From positions 1 to 35,134 of the forward strand of contig CANQUE010000020.1 of the NCBI GenBank assembly GCA_947626905.1: a stretch of 35,134 bases of DNA. The letters are read 5' to 3'. Under the pieces are notes generated by a model. The model was not told the DNA's origin and did not search any database. It saw only the letters and a list, made by a program, of their open reading frames with translations. This document shows, piece by piece, positions 15,645 to 22,852 of this stretch. The translations under genes were made by a program, and so were the position numbers. The DNA comes from an uncultured Oscillospiraceae bacterium. Its GTDB lineage: Bacteria > Bacillota > Clostridia > Oscillospirales > Oscillospiraceae. Every line of letters starts with the position of its first letter. Positions within the stretch are counted from its first letter, which is position 1.

Positions 15645-16895
15645 TCAGTTTTTCCTCACATAGTCGGCAGAGATATAGCCGGTCTGGCCGTTGTAGCTGA
15701 TCTTGTACCAGCCGCTCTCCTCTCCCAGGATGGACACGCTGTCGCCGGAGTTCTTGTATCCCAGCACGCTGTAGCCGGTGCCCGGGCCGGAACGGACCCG
15801 CACGCCGTTGCCGGTGACGGTGCCGCTCTCGCCGGCGGCGGTCTCCCCGCCGGTGGAATCGTCGGTGACCAGGCTGGTGGCCACGAACAGTTCCTTGCCG
15901 TCATACTGGACCCTGGTCCAGCTGCCGGATATGCCGGTGCGGGTCAGCTTTGTGCCCGCGTCGGCCACGGAGGACACCTGATAGTCCATGCCGGGCCCGG
16001 TGCGCAGGTTGGCGGCGCTGCTCACGGTGACGGTGCCGCTGGCGGCGGTGACGTTGAAACTGCTGCTCGGGGCAGCGGGCTTGGTGGAGGTGATCAGCGA
16101 GTCGATGACATAGGCCTCCGCGCCCTTGTAATACACCCGGCTCCAGCCGTTGTCGGTCTTGCCTGTGCGCTGCAGCTCATAGCCGCTGCTCTCGCTGCCC
16201 AGGATCTCAAAGTCCGTGCCCGGACCGGAGCGGATATTCACGCCGTTGCCGCTGATATATACCGTGTCGTTCAAGGCCGCCACGTTATAGGGATTGGGCG
16301 TGGCGGTGGGCTCGGTGGTGGCGGGAGGCGCCTCCTCCGGGGGCGTGGTGGTTTCCGTGGCGGGCAGGGCGGGCGTGGGGACCGGCGGCTCGGTGGGCTC
16401 CGTCGAGGGCTGGGCGCTGGGCGTGGTCTCGATCACATGGCTCCCCTCAAAGGGCTCGGACGGCTGCACGTTCTGGTTCTCGGCCGGCTTATTCAGCTTG
16501 ATCACCAGCACGATGGCCACAATGATGATCACCAGGATCACCGCCAGCACCGCGGCGATCTGCCACAGGCTGCGCTGGGAGCGGCCGCCCGTACCGGGAT
16601 GGCTGCCGCCCTTGGCCGTCTGGCCGGGCCGGGGCGCGGCGGCATACTGGGCCTGCTCCGGCGCCTTATCCGGAGTGAAAAAGCCGTCCCCCTGGGCGGT
16701 GGGCTGGCTGTCCTCCGCCGGACGCACGGGCTTGGGCAGGTTCCGCAGCGCATCCTCCTCATCCCGGCTCCGCCGGGACGGACGCAGCACCTCCACCCGG
16801 CCGGAATCCAGCTTGGCGTGGCACTTGCGGCAATACTTCATGTCCTCCGTCACGGAGGCTCCGCAGTTGGGGCACTTGCGCGTTTTCTTGCTCAT
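15645..16895 (-). CDS. Zinc-ribbon, single-TM protein with three extracytoplasmic SH3b domains
   Basis: The product has 416 residues. An N-terminal zinc ribbon (C8-x2-C11, C22-x2-C25) and disordered region are followed by one membrane helix (about 110-134), then a Thr/Pro/Glu-rich stalk (145-205). Three bacterial SH3 domains follow at about 210-267, 285-343 and 356-416, each with a GVNIRSGPG-like motif. The topology puts the ribbon inside and the SH3b domains outside, where they would bind peptidoglycan. The last SH3b ends with YISADYV, typical of the family. It lies 40 nt behind the purN-like gene, so the two may be co-transcribed. Function is unknown beyond probable cell-wall association. 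Confidence 0.8.
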   Translation of the reverse strand: MSKKTRKCPNCGASVTEDMKYCRKCHAKLDSGRVEVLRPSRRSRDEEDALRNLPKPVRPAEDSQPTAQGDGFFTPDKAPEQAQYAAAPRPGQTAKGGSHPGTGGRSQRSLWQIAAVLAVILVIIIVAIVLVIKLNKPAENQNVQPSEPFEGSHVIETTPSAQPSTEPTEPPVPTPALPATETTTPPEEAPPATTEPTATPNPYNVAALNDTVYISGNGVNIRSGPGTDFEILGSESSGYELQRTGKTDNGWSRVYYKGAEAYVIDSLITSTKPAAPSSSFNVTAASGTVTVSSAANLRTGPGMDYQVSSVADAGTKLTRTGISGSWTRVQYDGKELFVATSLVTDDSTGGETAAGESGTVTGNGVRVRSGPGTGYSVLGYKNSGDSVSILGEESGWYKISYNGQTGYISADYVRKN

Positions 16896-16935
16896 ATCTC
16901 AATACCCTCGTCAGATAAAATTGAATGGACTCGTC

Positions 16936-17568
16936 TTATTTCCGCTCTCCGGCGATGTGGACCACGCCGTCTTCCACCGCCAGCTGTCCCTGGCAGTACA
17001 GGGCCACCGCCTGGGGCAGCAGCTTCCACTCCGCCTCTTCCATGATCCGCCGCTGCAGGGTCCTGGGCGTGTCTCCCTCCCAGACCTCCACCGCCTGCTG
17101 GAGGATGATGGGCCCTCCCTGGCCCCCGGTGACAAAATAGGCCGTGGCGCCGGACAGCTTCACGCCCTCCCGGATGGCCCGCTCATAGGGCTCCATGGCG
17201 TTCATATCGCTGTCCCCGAAGGCGGGCAGCAGCGTGGGACACACGTTTATGATCCGCCCCTCGTAGGTCCGCAGGATCCCCTGGCCCAGGGGCTGCACAT
17301 AGCCTGCCAGCACCACCAGCTCCGCGTCCAGATCCTGAAGCTTCTGCTCCACGGCGGTGTTGTAGCTCTGCACGTTGGCAAACAGGGACCGGTCCACCAC
17401 ATAGGTGGGCAGATTGGCGCTCTTGGCCCGGATCAGAGCATATGCCTCCGGGTCCGAAGAGATGACCGCCGTCAGCTCACAGTTGGGGATCTCCCCGAAA
17501 AGATGCGCGTCCATCACCGCCTGCAGGTTCGTCCCGCCGCCGGAGACCAGGACCACTGTTCTCACCAC
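16936..17568 (-). CDS. purN: Phosphoribosylglycinamide formyltransferase-like protein with altered active site
   Basis: The product has about 210 residues. PurN transfers a formyl group from 10-formyl-THF to GAR in purine synthesis. The family frame is clear: VVLVSGGGTNLQA, LVVLAGYVQPLG, RIINVCPTLLPAFG, GATAYFVTGGQGGPIILQ and GDTPRTLQRRIMEEAEWKLLP. However, the catalytic His (E. coli His108, in N-I-H-P-S-L-L-P) is Cys110 here, and the catalytic Asp (E. coli Asp144, in D-G-G-P) is Gln150; Asn108 is kept. GGAGGAGG precedes tandem GTG codons at 17568 and 17565; the first is used. No other purine gene is nearby. It is either a divergent paralogue or an enzyme with a changed reaction, and was verified at codon level (TGT, CAG). 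Confidence 0.85.
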   Translation of the reverse strand: MVRTVVLVSGGGTNLQAVMDAHLFGEIPNCELTAVISSDPEAYALIRAKSANLPTYVVDRSLFANVQSYNTAVEQKLQDLDAELVVLAGYVQPLGQGILRTYEGRIINVCPTLLPAFGDSDMNAMEPYERAIREGVKLSGATAYFVTGGQGGPIILQQAVEVWEGDTPRTLQRRIMEEAEWKLLPQAVALYCQGQLAVEDGVVHIAGERK

Positions 17569-17606
17569 GCGCCTGCCACCTCCTCCGCTGTAAGGTGCGA
17601 TTAGCA

Positions 17607-17634
17607 ATTTTAACTATTTGTTACTGTATTGTAA
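17607..17634 (-). promoter_or_regulatory. Probable promoter of the purN-like gene
   Basis: On the minus strand, TTGTAA is not present but TTACAA (17629-17634) and TAAAAT (17607-17612) are separated by 16 nt, in an AT-rich patch directly upstream of the gene. Confidence 0.5.
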
Positions 17635-17903
17635 CATGTCCAACTCCAAAGTGCAACCCATTTTCCCCGATTTCCATAAAAAAATATCCCCGCCCCTCTT
17701 TCGGGAGGATCTTTGTCCGGGCGTGTCGTTTTTTCCGCCGGAAGGGCAGGGATACAGCGGGGGCGGCGGCATTCTCTGCTGACCGTGGCGGGATTTTCCC
17801 TGGAGGGTGGAATACCGGCTGGCGGCCCGCCGTATGGATGAAGAGGACGTCGTCCGGATCGCCGCGTCGGCGATCGCCGGGGCGGCGGACAGGGAGGGCT
17901 GAC

Positions 17904-17981
17904 ATGAAAAAACTGTACTGCGCGGTATACATCCTCCTGCTTCTGGCCACGGTCCTGGCCTTCTCCGGCCGGGCCCTGTAG
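17904..17981 (+). CDS. Possible 25-residue hydrophobic peptide
   Basis: MKKLYCAVYILLLLATVLAF plus SGRAL forms a single predicted membrane helix with a basic head. AGGGAGGG lies 5 nt before the ATG, and a strong palindromic terminator follows 14 nt after the stop. It could be a toxin-like or regulatory small membrane protein, or a fragment. Only the ribosome site, hydrophobicity and terminator support it. Confidence 0.35.
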   Translation: MKKLYCAVYILLLLATVLAFSGRAL

Positions 17982-17994
17982 CGGCGGGAAACGT

Positions 17995-18024
17995 GAGGCC
18001 GCCCGGATCGATCCGGGCGGCCTC
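17995..18024. terminator. Perfect 30-nt palindrome, likely bidirectional terminator
   Basis: GAGGCCGCCCGGATC is followed directly by its exact reverse complement, giving a 15-bp stem with no spare loop bases. It lies between the small plus-strand ORF and the minus-strand membrane-anchored protein ending at 18073. U-tracts are weak on both sides (ATGCGTTTG on plus). Confidence 0.55.
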
Positions 18025-18072
18025 ATGCGTTTGTGAAAACGGAGCCCTCGCCTGGCGGGCAGGAGGGCGGCG

Positions 18073-18942
18073 TCATTCGTTCCAGAAATTGAATTCCAGG
18101 TAGTCCAGCTCCCAGTGGGCCGTCAGGGCAAAGCTCTCCCCCGCCCCATTGATCAGATACCACGTATCGTTCACCAGACTGCCCGCGTCGGGATACATGT
18201 AGGCCCCCAGCGCCGAGTACATGCTGTATGCCAGCATCCCCCCCAGTTCATAGAAAGCGTCCTCCGCGTCGTAGTTCCACAGCTCCTGGACCGGCGCCGG
18301 GTCTGCCGCCTCCTCCGGGTCCGCCTCCGGCGTGGGCATGACCCCCGGCGCCGGGCCCGCCGTGGCCGCCGGGACCTCCCCCTCGTGGGCCGCCCCGTCG
18401 GTCCAGCGCAGCCGCAGGCCCACCATCTGGCCGCTGTGCTCGTCCACCAGCGCCTCGGCGTCGAAGGGCCGCGCCCCAAACTCCCAGCTCTCGTCCGCCC
18501 AATCGGGCACGATGCCGTACATCGTCGCGGCGGGATCGCCGGCCTCGCCGCCCATCATCACCTGCCACAGCACCACGTTCTCCCCGTTCCGGCCCACCGC
18601 CAGCCAGGGGACCGCCCGGTAAGTCAGCACGTCCAGATAGACGCCGCACTGGTCCTCGAAATGATCCCGGAGCCAGCCGACGGCGGCGGAGTACGCCGCC
18701 TGTTCCGTCATCTCCCGTCCCCGCTCCAGCACCACCCGGGACTGGATGTTCTGTATCAGGTCCAGGGTGTCCGCCATGCCCAACTCGCTGAGCAGCTCCA
18801 GACCCACCGTTTCCACTTCCTGGGTCTGGACCTCCCCCTCCAGGCGCGCGTCCTGCATCCGCAGCGCCGCCACCGGCAGCAGGGCGCTGGCGGCCACCAC
18901 CAGCGCCGCCGCCAGCAGCCATATCACCGTCTTTCTGGTCAT
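18073..18942 (-). CDS. Membrane-anchored protein of unknown function, in a two-component operon
   Basis: The product has 289 residues. An N-terminal hydrophobic helix (about 5-25) is followed by an extracytoplasmic portion with an acidic helical region, a central domain (VYLDVLTYRAVPWLAVGRNG), a Pro/Ala/Glu-rich linker (about 205-235) and a C-terminal part ending LEFNFWNE. No family was recognised. The ATG overlaps the kinase stop (ATGA), so it is translationally coupled to the kinase and may modulate its sensing, as accessory proteins do in several Firmicute kinase operons; that role is inference. Confidence 0.75.
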   Translation of the reverse strand: MTRKTVIWLLAAALVVAASALLPVAALRMQDARLEGEVQTQEVETVGLELLSELGMADTLDLIQNIQSRVVLERGREMTEQAAYSAAVGWLRDHFEDQCGVYLDVLTYRAVPWLAVGRNGENVVLWQVMMGGEAGDPAATMYGIVPDWADESWEFGARPFDAEALVDEHSGQMVGLRLRWTDGAAHEGEVPAATAGPAPGVMPTPEADPEEAADPAPVQELWNYDAEDAFYELGGMLAYSMYSALGAYMYPDAGSLVNDTWYLINGAGESFALTAHWELDYLEFNFWNE

Positions 18943-20336
18943 GGCGTCCGCCCTCCGTTCAGCGCCACCGTCACGATGGTGCCCTTGCCCTCGGCGCTCT
19001 GAAAGCCCATGGTCCCCTCGTGCAGCTCCACGATCTGCTGGCACAGGGCCAGGCCCAGACCCACGCCGCCCTGGGCCCGGGAACGGGACTTGTCCACCCG
19101 GTAAAAGGCCTCCGTGATCCGGGATATCTCCGACGGGGGCATCCCCCGGCCGTTGTCCACCACCCGGATGAGGCAGCCGGTATCGGTCATCTCCGACAGC
19201 ACGAAGATGTTTCCCGGCCCGTCCATGGCCTTGCGGGCGTTGTCGATCAGGTTGATCACCAGGCTCTTCACCAGGTCCGGCTCCATCCGGCACCGGCCCG
19301 GCGCGCACCGGCACTGGAGGATGATCTCCCGCTCCGCCAGGGTGGGGCGCAGCACCTTCACCAGCGTCTGGATGATGGCCGCGGGAGAGCCCTCCGTCAG
19401 GGCGAAGTCCTTCTTGCGCAGCACCAGCAGGTCCAGCAGCTTCAGCGACAGGCTCTCCAGCCGTTTGCCTTCGGAGAAGATATAGTTGGCGGCTTGCTGC
19501 TGCTCCGCCTCCGTCAGCCCCTGGCCCCGGAGCAGGTCCGCGTAGCCGATGATGGAGGTCATGGGGGTCTTCATCTCGTGGGCGAAGGAGCCCATGAATT
19601 CCTCCTGGCGGCGCATGGCGTCCTGGAGGGCGGCCATATCCTCCTCCACCCGGTCGGTCATGCGGTTGAAGTCCCCGGCCAGCTGCTCGAACTCGTCCCC
19701 GGAGCGGATATTGGCCCGGCTGGACAGGTTGCCGTTCGCGATCTGCCGGGTGACCCGGCTGAGCTGATACAGCGGGCGGGTCAAAAGCACCGACAGCCCC
19801 CAGCTCAGCACCGCGCCCAGGGCCACCACCGCCGCCAAGAGCCGGTAGTAAAGGCCCACCTGGATCTGGCGCACGGAATAAAGGTGGGACACGCCGTATC
19901 CCGCGTCCAGATACAGCGCCTCGCCGCCGTTCACCTGGAGCATCCCCGACACCTGCAGCACGCCCACCCCGTCGTTTTCATACAGCCGCACATAGCATTT
20001 CTCCGGCTCCGAGGCGGCGGTGGCGTCATAGGGCAGGCTCCCGCTCTGGTACAGGGTCCTCTCCCCGTCCGTCAGCCGCAGGCCCGTCCACAGGCTCTCC
20101 CCCTGGCCGTCCAGCTGGCGCAGGGTATCCACCAGCCCGTCGTAATCGGTCTGGGCGGAGATGTTGTTGGCCAGGACCAGGGTGTTGGCGATCATCCTGT
20201 GGCTGCGCACGGCGATGGTCTGCTCGCTGTCCAGGCCCTCCCGGAAGGAAACGGATATGAGCATACTGCCCCCGGCCCCGAATACCAGGGCCAGGAGCAT
20301 CACGATGCACAGCGTCATCCGCAGGCGGAATCTCAT
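18939..20336 (-). CDS. Membrane sensor histidine kinase
   Basis: The product has 465 residues. TM1 is at about 7-30, then an extracytoplasmic sensor of roughly 130 residues, TM2 at about 163-187, and a HAMP domain (about 188-240, with DEFEQLAGDFNRMTDRV). The DHp has phospho-acceptor His253 (SFAHEMKTPMTSIIGYADLL), and the HATPase has NLIDNARKAM, DNGRGM and GVGLGLALC. It is 9 nt behind its response regulator and overlaps the downstream membrane protein. The architecture is like the generic Clostridial OmpR-partner kinases; the signal is unknown. Confidence 0.93.
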   Translation of the reverse strand: MRFRLRMTLCIVMLLALVFGAGGSMLISVSFREGLDSEQTIAVRSHRMIANTLVLANNISAQTDYDGLVDTLRQLDGQGESLWTGLRLTDGERTLYQSGSLPYDATAASEPEKCYVRLYENDGVGVLQVSGMLQVNGGEALYLDAGYGVSHLYSVRQIQVGLYYRLLAAVVALGAVLSWGLSVLLTRPLYQLSRVTRQIANGNLSSRANIRSGDEFEQLAGDFNRMTDRVEEDMAALQDAMRRQEEFMGSFAHEMKTPMTSIIGYADLLRGQGLTEAEQQQAANYIFSEGKRLESLSLKLLDLLVLRKKDFALTEGSPAAIIQTLVKVLRPTLAEREIILQCRCAPGRCRMEPDLVKSLVINLIDNARKAMDGPGNIFVLSEMTDTGCLIRVVDNGRGMPPSEISRITEAFYRVDKSRSRAQGGVGLGLALCQQIVELHEGTMGFQSAEGKGTIVTVALNGGRTP

Positions 20337-20345
20337 TTTGTCCCC

Positions 20346-20999
20346 TTATGCTTCCAGGCGGTAGCCCACCTTGGGCAGCGCCACCAGCCGGTCCTCCCAG
20401 CCCACCTTTTTCCGCAGCCGCTGGACGTGCAGGTCCACCGTGCGGCTGCCGCTGAGCCAGTCGCCGCCCCACACCCGCTCATAGATGGTCTCCCGGTACA
20501 GGGCCACGCCGGGATTGCGGGCGAACAGGAGCAGCAGTTCAAATTCCTTGGCGGTGAGCGCGATCTCCTCTCCCCGGCGGGTGACGGTGAGGGAGCGGGT
20601 GTCGATCTCCAGCCCGCCGACGCGCAGCACCTCGTCCAGCTTGTTATACCGGCGCAGCACCACCTCTACCCGGGCCAGCAGCTCCAGCACCTCGAAGGGC
20701 TTGACGATATAGTCCTCCGCCCCCATTTTCAGTCCCTTCACCCGGTCGTCCAGGTCGTTCTTCGCCGTCAGGAAGATCACGGGCACCTCCAGCGGGCGGA
20801 TATAGTCCATCAGGGCGAATCCGTCCACCCCGGGGAGCATCACGTCCAGCAGCACCAGATCGTACCGCTCCCGCTCCAGCGCGTCCGCCGCCGCCAGCCC
20901 GTCGTATACGCAGGCGCACTCATAGCCCGCTTTCTGCAGGCTCATGCGGATCAGATCGGAGATGGGCTTTTCATCCTCCACCACCAGAATGCGTATCAT
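20346..20999 (-). CDS. OmpR-family response regulator
   Basis: The product has 217 residues. The receiver has acidic pocket E8/D9, phospho-acceptor Asp52 (YDLVLLDVMLPGVDG) and Lys in YIVKPFE; the winged-helix DNA-binding domain contains TAKEFELLLLFARNPG and the recognition segment SRTVDLHVQRLRKKVG. It lies 12 nt after the Mrp ATPase gene and 9 nt before the kinase, so the four genes 21830-18073 form one transcription unit. Targets are unknown. Confidence 0.93.
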   Translation of the reverse strand: MIRILVVEDEKPISDLIRMSLQKAGYECACVYDGLAAADALERERYDLVLLDVMLPGVDGFALMDYIRPLEVPVIFLTAKNDLDDRVKGLKMGAEDYIVKPFEVLELLARVEVVLRRYNKLDEVLRVGGLEIDTRSLTVTRRGEEIALTAKEFELLLLFARNPGVALYRETIYERVWGGDWLSGSRTVDLHVQRLRKKVGWEDRLVALPKVGYRLEA

Positions 21000-21011
21000 G
21001 CCGCCGGTCCC

Positions 21012-21830
21012 TTACAGCTTTTGGGCGAAGTCCCACAGGGGGGACACGTCCGCGTCCTCCGCCTGGCCGTGGTCGAACATGGCCGCCACCGCCGGGTCCA
21101 GGGGCAGGCTGGCCAGGTTGTCCACGCCGAAGCGCCCGCCGATATCCTGCAGATGGCTCTCGCCGAAGATGGGCAGCTTCTGGCCGCAGCAGGGGCACTC
21201 ATACCAGGCCATGTTCTCCACCATGCCCACCACCGGCACGTCCATCATCCGGGCCATGTTCACGGCCTTCTCCACGATCATGCCCACCAGCTCCTGGGGG
21301 GTGGTGACCACCACCACGCCGTTCACCGGCAGGGACTGGAACACCGTCAGCGGCACGTCCCCGGTCCCGGGAGGCATGTCCACGAACAGATAGTCCAGCT
21401 CTCCCCAGATCACGTCCGTCCAAAACTGCTTCACCGCCGAGGCGATCACCGGCCCCCGCCAGATCACCGGGTCGGTCTGGCTGTCCAGAAGAAGGTTGAT
21501 GCTCATCAGCCTGATCCCGCTGCGGCTCACCAGGGCGGGCATGCCCTTGTCGGTGCCATAGGGCCGCTCATGGACGCCGAAGGCGGTGGGGATGGAGGGC
21601 CCGGTGATGTCCGCGTCCAGAATGCCCACCCGTTTGCCGCTCTTGGCGGCGGCCACCGCCAGCATAGAGGTGACGGTGCTCTTGCCCACGCCGCCCTTGC
21701 CGCTGACCACGGCGATGACCCGGCCGATCCGGGACAGCTCGTTCACCGGCTCCAAAAGGCTGGCCGGTCCCTGCCGCTGGGCGCAGTCTTCGCCGCAGCT
21801 TTCACAATTGTGAGAACATTGCTCGCTCAT
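21012..21830 (-). CDS. mrp: Mrp/NBP35-family P-loop ATPase, iron-sulfur carrier
   Basis: The product has 272 residues. The deviant Walker A is VVSGKGGVGKST (Lys50), with DADITGPSIP, VDMPPGTGDVPLTV and the CPCC motif (Cys212/Cys215) that binds a bridging [4Fe-4S] cluster in Mrp homodimers. The N-terminus adds a Cys-rich segment (CSHNCESCGEDC, residues 5-16), common in archaeal and Clostridial NBP35-type members. Mrp proteins carry and transfer Fe-S clusters in the cytosol; the window's hydrogenase is one possible client class. It is first gene of an operon with a two-component system, an unusual association. It has its own consensus promoter. Confidence 0.93.
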   Translation of the reverse strand: MSEQCSHNCESCGEDCAQRQGPASLLEPVNELSRIGRVIAVVSGKGGVGKSTVTSMLAVAAAKSGKRVGILDADITGPSIPTAFGVHERPYGTDKGMPALVSRSGIRLMSINLLLDSQTDPVIWRGPVIASAVKQFWTDVIWGELDYLFVDMPPGTGDVPLTVFQSLPVNGVVVVTTPQELVGMIVEKAVNMARMMDVPVVGMVENMAWYECPCCGQKLPIFGESHLQDIGGRFGVDNLASLPLDPAVAAMFDHGQAEDADVSPLWDFAQKL

Positions 21831-21889
21831 GTCCGTCGCTCCTGTCTTTTCTGCATATCCGGGCCCGAAGCCCGGTATTATTATGTGTA

Positions 21890-21918
21890 AGTATATCCGC
21901 CCGCCCGGCCTTTGTCAA
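21890..21918 (-). promoter_or_regulatory. Consensus promoter of the mrp/two-component operon
   Basis: On the minus strand, TTGACA (21913-21918) and TATACT (21890-21895) are separated by 17 nt. The leader then carries a CCGGGC-TTCGG-GCCCGG hairpin near 21859-21876. Confidence 0.85.
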
Positions 21919-21963
21919 CGGCGCTCGTTTGGCCGCCGGAAGCCAAAAACCGGCGAAAAACCG

Positions 21964-21999
21964 GGAAAAACGGGCCGCTGAGAGATCTCAGCGGCCCGT
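21964..21999 (-). terminator. Intrinsic terminator after the unknown membrane-protein gene
   Basis: ACGGGCCGCTGAGA (21970-21983) pairs with TCTCAGCGGCCCGT (21986-21999); the minus strand then reads TTTTTCCCG. The stem is 14 bp. It lies 28 nt past the stop at 22028. Confidence 0.88.
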
Positions 22000-22027
22000 C
22001 CGCAATGAAAATTTAATAATTGCGCTC

Positions 22028-22663
22028 TCAGAAGTCCATGACCAGCCGGGTCTTCACTACCTCCGGCTCCGGCGCCTTGAACGCGCCGCACAGCCTCTTC
22101 CACAGCAGGCCCAGCACCACCGCGCCCAGACCCGCCAGCAGCACCGCCCGCAAAATGGGCCAGCCTGTCCAAAGCTGGGTCAGCAGCACGTTGGCGGCGG
22201 TCAGGGTCAGCGCGCCCAGCAGCAGCCACTTCAGGTTCTTTTTCCGGAACAGCTCCCGCACCTTCCGGTGGGGGAACAGCAGCTTGTACACCAGGCAGAA
22301 CAGCCCCACCAGCGCGGCCATCTGCAGCAGGAAGCCCAGCACGGCCCCCCAGACCGGGCCCAGGGCCGTCAGCAGCGCCGCCGGGGCCGCTCCCAGCGCC
22401 CACAGGGGCAGGAGCACCGCCGACTTCACCGCCACCGGCAGCCGGATGAACCAGGCCCGAACGGCGTCGCCCAGGGAAATGCGCTCATAATCCTCCAGCT
22501 GGGCCAGCGGGTCCTCTCCCGCCAGGCGCACAGGGACCTTTTCCGTGTGGCGGGCCAGATAATCCGCGCTATGTATCAGCTCCGTGGCCTCAAAGGCCCG
22601 GTTCGTCCCCACCCCGGCGGCCAGGATCACCGCCGCGACTCCGGCGGCTATTCTCTTGTTCAT
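22028..22663 (-). CDS. Unknown integral membrane protein
   Basis: The product has 211 residues and no recognised family. A signal-anchor-like N-terminus (KRIAAGVAAVILAAGVG) is followed by a soluble stretch to about residue 70, then roughly four hydrophobic segments (VKSAVLLPLWALGAAPAALL, WGAVLGFLLQMAALVGLFCLVY, LLLGALTLTAANVLL, AVLLAGLGAVVLGLL) and a basic C-terminal tail. AGGAGGG lies 6 nt before the ATG. It is monocistronic between its own promoter and terminator. Confidence 0.8.
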   Translation of the reverse strand: MNKRIAAGVAAVILAAGVGTNRAFEATELIHSADYLARHTEKVPVRLAGEDPLAQLEDYERISLGDAVRAWFIRLPVAVKSAVLLPLWALGAAPAALLTALGPVWGAVLGFLLQMAALVGLFCLVYKLLFPHRKVRELFRKKNLKWLLLGALTLTAANVLLTQLWTGWPILRAVLLAGLGAVVLGLLWKRLCGAFKAPEPEVVKTRLVMDF

Positions 22664-22792
22664 GGCGTCCCTCCTATCCGGCGGCGCAAGTCACAGTGAA
22701 ATGATTGGTTATAAGGATCATACCATGTCGTGCGGTTCCGGCGTAAGTCGGGAGCACGACCGGTATTCTGAAATAATAGCAGCTTCGCCACT

Positions 22793-22798
22793 ATTATA
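22793..22798 (-). promoter_or_regulatory. Extended -10 promoter of the membrane-protein gene
   Basis: The minus strand reads TGTTATAAT, an extended -10, about 130 nt before the start codon. The -35 region overlaps the prmA terminator and is not consensus. Confidence 0.5.
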
Positions 22799-22820
22799 AC
22801 ACACTCTGCCAGAAAAGGGA

Positions 22821-22847
22821 AGCCCCTTCGGAAAAACCGAAGGGGCT
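22821..22847 (-). terminator. Intrinsic terminator after prmA
   Basis: AGCCCCTTCGG (22821-22831) pairs with CCGAAGGGGCT (22837-22847) around a five-base loop; the minus strand continues TCCCTTTTC. It begins 6 nt past the prmA stop. Confidence 0.8.
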
Positions 22848-22852
22848 CTCTT

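Larger units (their letters stand above)
17635..18072. other. 438-nt gap with small ORFs only
   Basis: No gene of normal length is supported here. On the plus strand a 31-codon frame (17807-17902, GTG start, containing RMDEEDVVRIAASAIAG) is followed one base later by a 25-codon hydrophobic ORF (17904-17981). The first has no properly spaced ribosome site and may be a gene remnant. A perfect 30-nt palindrome at 17995-18024 closes the stretch. Confidence 0.5.

Noticed and set aside
21802-21813. Perfect palindrome TCACAATTGTGA resembling a catabolite or Fur-like operator
   Set aside because: It lies within the mrp coding start (Ser-His-Asn-Cys codons), downstream of the promoter and start codon, and has no second copy in the window.
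19020-21890. A 956-codon plus-strand frame opposite kinase, regulator and mrp
   Set aside because: It covers three genuine genes antisense, with no motif or start signal.
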